From the NCBI GenBank assembly GCA_045629925.1, contig JAZQSD010000054.1, positions 1 through 13,427 of the forward strand: a DNA stretch of 13,427 bases, read 5' to 3'. The notes beneath the pieces were generated by a model. That model ran no database searches, had not been told where the DNA came from, and saw only the letters and a list, made by a program, of their open reading frames with translations. Made by a program: the position numbers and the translations under genes. Positions within the stretch are counted from its first letter, which is position 1. Each line of letters starts with the position of its first letter. This stretch comes from Brotonthovivens sp045629925. GTDB lineage: Bacteria > Bacillota > Clostridia > Lachnospirales > Lachnospiraceae. Shown piece by piece: positions 10,684 to 13,427 of this stretch.

Positions 10684-13427
10684 TTATTTGCGTCTAACAA
10701 TTGCTAAACGTCTTCTTTTGTAAATAATCACTGTGCCGCTCAGGATCAAAGCTAATCCGAAGATCAAATATCCGTGAACACCTTCGCCGCCAGTAGCTGG
10801 AAGTTCGTAAAGTGGAATGTTTGTAATTGTGATTTCAATCACTCCGTCAACTTCTGGAGCCACATTGTCAGCAAGTTCGTCTCCAACCTTGATTGTGATA
10901 ACATCATCTGCGAAATGAATCTTATATTCTGTCTCATCGAGAGAATATCCGTCTGGTGATTTTGTTTCTTTTAAGATATAGTCGCCTTCACCAATTTCAA
11001 ATTCAGCAGTACCTGCTTCGCCAGTAACTACACCGTCCATCTGTGCAGTTGTTTCATCAAGATCGATCTGATTACCCTGAAGATCATAGAGTTTGAATTC
11101 TGCTCCTCTGAGTAAGCTGTCGCCTGTAGCATCTTTTTTCACAATACGAATTGTTTTGCTTGGAGGAAGAACAATGTATTCAACCTCTGGAACTGGGAAG
11201 TATTCTGGATTACCAGGATTGCCTTCGCTGTCAACTGGGTAAATGATTGCGTACTGGTTAGTATCTGCATCGTATGTACCTGGAATCTCACTCTTCTTAA
11301 TCAGATCCAAACGATAAGTTAATGTTACTGGTGCAACGTTAGAAACGTCTTCGCCAAATGTCCAGTCGAAATATTCTCCAGTAGTTCCGTTTCCATAATA
11401 GTACTCAAGAAGGAATGTTGCTTCTGCTGCGCCTGGAGCAGTAAATTCGTATGTATGAGTAACACCTTCTGCGCTGGCAATTTCTTTTGTTGTATACGCT
11501 GTATTACCAACTTTAAGAGTAATCGTATCTTCCTCTGGCCAGAAATCAAAGTCATAACCTTCAATTTCATCATCGTCATATCCGATGTAGTCAGTAACTA
11601 CCGTTCCTGCAGATACAGAATTAAGAATGCTATCCTGAATTGCATCGAAATCAACTACGTCACCATCTGCAAACATCATCATCAGGTTGTAACCAATAGA
11701 ATCTTTATCAGAATTCAAGTTGTTTGCGTAGCAATTATATCCTGCATCTTCAAGTGACTTATAAGCCAACCAAGCATCGTACATTGCACGTTCCATGTTC
11801 ACTGCGTGACTCTGGCTTTCCTTATAATTGAGTGCTTTCTCAAGTGCTAATGAAGTACTTAATGTAGCATTAAATTCTGCGCTGTTACCGTAGTTTTCAA
11901 TATAGAAATCATACTGTCCGTTGTCTGCTAATACCCATTTTTCAATCTGTTTCCAGTAGATATTCCATGTAGGATATCCTGTAGGAATCTTATATAATGA
12001 TTTAGATTTACGAGTTGAATAGTAGTTCTCAGTTCCAGATGCAGCTTTAGTTGATTTTTCACCTTTGTACAGGATAGTCTGGGAAACTCTGTCATCATTA
12101 TCATAAATCCATGTAAGACCATCACTAATCAAGATCACGTGTTTGTTAGCTGCAGGAACATCTTTGTCTGCATCTAAAATATCTTTTGCAGTCAGAAGAC
12201 CTGCTTCAATATTAGTACCGCTTCCGTTCTTCTTAACATTATCTAAGAGTGTTGGAGCATTCTCTTCTGTTAAAACAGTTAATGGTACTGCAACATCGTC
12301 TTTGTAACTAAATACAACTACGCCTACCTTGATTGTTGCGCCGCTCTTCTTCTGGGCTGCAACAAGCTCATTAACCATTTCCTGTAACTGAGAAGTAGCA
12401 TATTTCTCACACTGAGACTTATCAACAACAAATACGATATCTGAAGTTAAAACTTTAGAACCGCCACCAACTCTGAGTGTAACATCTGTTTTGTCATCAG
12501 GTGTTAAAGGAGTTGCTGTCTTATCTTTATTAATTTTGTTTCCAGCATCCGGATCTGGATGAACTGTGTATTCAACTTTTGGAATAGGGAATACTTCAGG
12601 ATTACGTTTGTTTTCATCACTGTTGATTGGATATAATGTTGCGTTGATATTAGTATCCACTTCAAATGTTGATGTTTCCATTACTTCTGAAGATCTTATC
12701 TTATCCTTAAGCTGAAGCTTATAAGTAAGATTTACTGGAGTAAATTTGGAGATATGTTCGCCAAATGTCCAAATGAATCTTTCTGTTGTAGTTCCGTTTC
12801 CGTAGTAGTAATCAAGTGTAAATGTTGGTTCACTTGCACCTGGTGCAGTAAATGTATATGTACTAGTTGCACCCTGTGTTGGAGTAACAAGTTTCTTTGT
12901 TGTATATACTTTGTCACCAACGTTCAGGTGAATAATTTCGTTAATGTCTTTTCCTGCAACTTCCTGGATGAAGTCGAAGTTTCCTTTGTACTCGTCATAT
13001 CCGATATAATCTTCAACGGAAGATCCTGCAGATACGGAGTAAAGAATACTTCTCTTGATTGGATCGAAGAAAGCTTTGTTATCTGTTTCAGAATAAGTAA
13101 CAGCTTCTCCGCCGGCCAACATATTCATAAAGCTGTGTCCAATCTGCTTACCTGTCCAGCTATAATACTGGATTGGACCATCATTTGAACAAGCACCATT
13201 TGCTCTTAGAGGATGATAAACAGGATAGAAACTGATACCCTGACCTGTGATATTATCCTGCAAGTAATTATATGCTTCCCACATTGCTCGTTCATAAGAA
13301 ATTGCATGTGCTGCGTCTGCATAGACAAGCGGATTAGGTCCGGATTCACCATGTACTCCCAACGACATATTAAACAAATATGTATTGTCCAGAGCTTCCT
13401 GACAAGTCGGATCGTAGCCATGTCGTT
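10684..13427 (-). CDS. Pilus tip adhesin with VWA domain, LPATG-anchored, 5' end cut by window edge
   Basis: The frame is open through the right edge. A TTG at 13377 is not needed as a start, because 16 more in-frame codons precede it, and 913 residues are visible. Counting from that TTG: residues 1-274 hold the end of one VWA-like unit plus a beta-rich module. Residues 300-600 hold a second VWA domain, with MIDAS elements DKSQC (319-323), GSGTNIEAGL (Thr388) and ILISDGLTW (Asp419), and a Tyr/Trp/Lys-rich insertion at about 425-525. Residues 577-738 repeat the beta-rich module. Residues 742-852 form a SpaA/CnaB domain with E-box YILKETKSPDGYSL. LPATG (859-863), a membrane helix and KRRR end the chain, followed by tandem TAA stops. 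The large size, VWA domain and place before the major pilin mark it as the tip protein, comparable in layout to RrgA-type adhesins. It probably binds host or surface ligands. Confidence 0.92.
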   Translation of the reverse strand, partial: RHGYDPTCQEALDNTYLFNMSLGVHGESGPNPLVYADAAHAISYERAMWEAYNYLQDNITGQGISFYPVYHPLRANGACSNDGPIQYYSWTGKQIGHSFMNMLAGGEAVTYSETDNKAFFDPIKRSILYSVSAGSSVEDYIGYDEYKGNFDFIQEVAGKDINEIIHLNVGDKVYTTKKLVTPTQGATSTYTFTAPGASEPTFTLDYYYGNGTTTERFIWTFGEHISKFTPVNLTYKLQLKDKIRSSEVMETSTFEVDTNINATLYPINSDENKRNPEVFPIPKVEYTVHPDPDAGNKINKDKTATPLTPDDKTDVTLRVGGGSKVLTSDIVFVVDKSQCEKYATSQLQEMVNELVAAQKKSGATIKVGVVVFSYKDDVAVPLTVLTEENAPTLLDNVKKNGSGTNIEAGLLTAKDILDADKDVPAANKHVILISDGLTWIYDNDDRVSQTILYKGEKSTKAASGTENYYSTRKSKSLYKIPTGYPTWNIYWKQIEKWVLADNGQYDFYIENYGNSAEFNATLSTSLALEKALNYKESQSHAVNMERAMYDAWLAYKSLEDAGYNCYANNLNSDKDSIGYNLMMMFADGDVVDFDAIQDSILNSVSAGTVVTDYIGYDDDEIEGYDFDFWPEEDTITLKVGNTAYTTKEIASAEGVTHTYEFTAPGAAEATFLLEYYYGNGTTGEYFDWTFGEDVSNVAPVTLTYRLDLIKKSEIPGTYDADTNQYAIIYPVDSEGNPGNPEYFPVPEVEYIVLPPSKTIRIVKKDATGDSLLRGAEFKLYDLQGNQIDLDETTAQMDGVVTGEAGTAEFEIGEGDYILKETKSPDGYSLDETEYKIHFADDVITIKVGDELADNVAPEVDGVIEITITNIPLYELPATGGEGVHGYLIFGLALILSGTVIIYKRRRLAIVRRK
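11164..11649 (-). repeat. Adhesin internal repeat, copy 2
   Basis: This encodes the module FDAIQDSILNSVSAGTVV through PEVEYIVLP. Shared landmarks with copy 1 include SVSAG..V.DYIGYD, VG..YTTK, YTF/YEFTAPGA, YYYGNGTT, WTFGE.., PV.LTY and the P.PEVEY-like end. The period between copies is about 473 residues. Confidence 0.85.
12556..13068 (-). repeat. Adhesin internal repeat, copy 1
   Basis: This encodes FDPIKRSILYSVSAGSSV through PKVEYTVHP and aligns along its length with the copy at 11164-11649. It is preceded by VWA-tail-like sequence (ISYERAMWEAYNYLQ, compare VNMERAMYDAWLAYK in copy 2). The repeated unit is therefore a whole VWA plus module, whose first VWA lies mostly outside the window. 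Confidence 0.85.

Noticed and set aside
13375..13377. TTG at 13377 as the start of the tip adhesin
   Set aside because: The frame continues open to the window edge, there is no signal peptide after the TTG, and the following sequence is mid-domain, so the gene is 5'-truncated by the window.
13206..13421. Minus-strand 71-codon frame at the right edge
   Set aside because: It overlaps the adhesin in another frame and has no recognisable features.

Overview
The window looks like a chromosomal segment of a low-to-mid-GC Gram-positive bacterium of the class Clostridia, probably a gut Lachnospiraceae-type organism. The evidence is strong AGGAGG-type ribosome binding sites, class C sortases, LPxTG anchors, MucBP and SpaA-type surface domains, and AT-rich intergenic DNA. 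The genus cannot be fixed from sequence alone. Every convincing gene lies on the minus strand, so transcription runs from right to left.

Right to left, positions 13427 to 2333 hold one long surface-fibre locus. It begins with a partial tip adhesin (VWA domain, a duplicated long module, a SpaA/CnaB domain, LPATG anchor). Next is the major pilin (fimbrial isopeptide domain, E-box, LPSTG anchor), then two tandem class C sortases. A two-domain accessory pilin-like protein without an anchor follows. After it come two small secreted proteins with SipW-type signal peptides (TasA/CalY-like), a TasA-like protein ending in a KTGD-type sorting signal and membrane helix, and a MucBP protein with an acidic stalk and membrane helix. 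A strong terminator comes next, then an ER/archaeal-type signal peptidase (SipW-like), then a second terminator. The locus therefore joins a sortase-built covalent pilus to a TasA/SipW-type fibre set with its own dedicated signal peptidase. This is the most interesting feature of the window.

The major pilin gene is bracketed by two GC-rich hairpins in otherwise AT-rich spacers. They could set pilin dosage relative to the tip protein and the sortases.

Positions 2183 to about 890 hold a compact two-gene cassette: an XRE-type helix-turn-helix regulator followed 3 nt later by a Fic-domain protein. It has a near-consensus promoter whose spacer contains a perfect palindrome (probable autoregulatory operator), its own terminator, and a 19-bp direct repeat on each side. 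It resembles a toxin/regulator accessory module placed beside the pilus locus.

Positions 844 to 1 encode the N-terminal part of a DUF4846 lipoprotein that runs off the left edge. No tRNA, rRNA, CRISPR array, transposase or plus-strand gene is supported.
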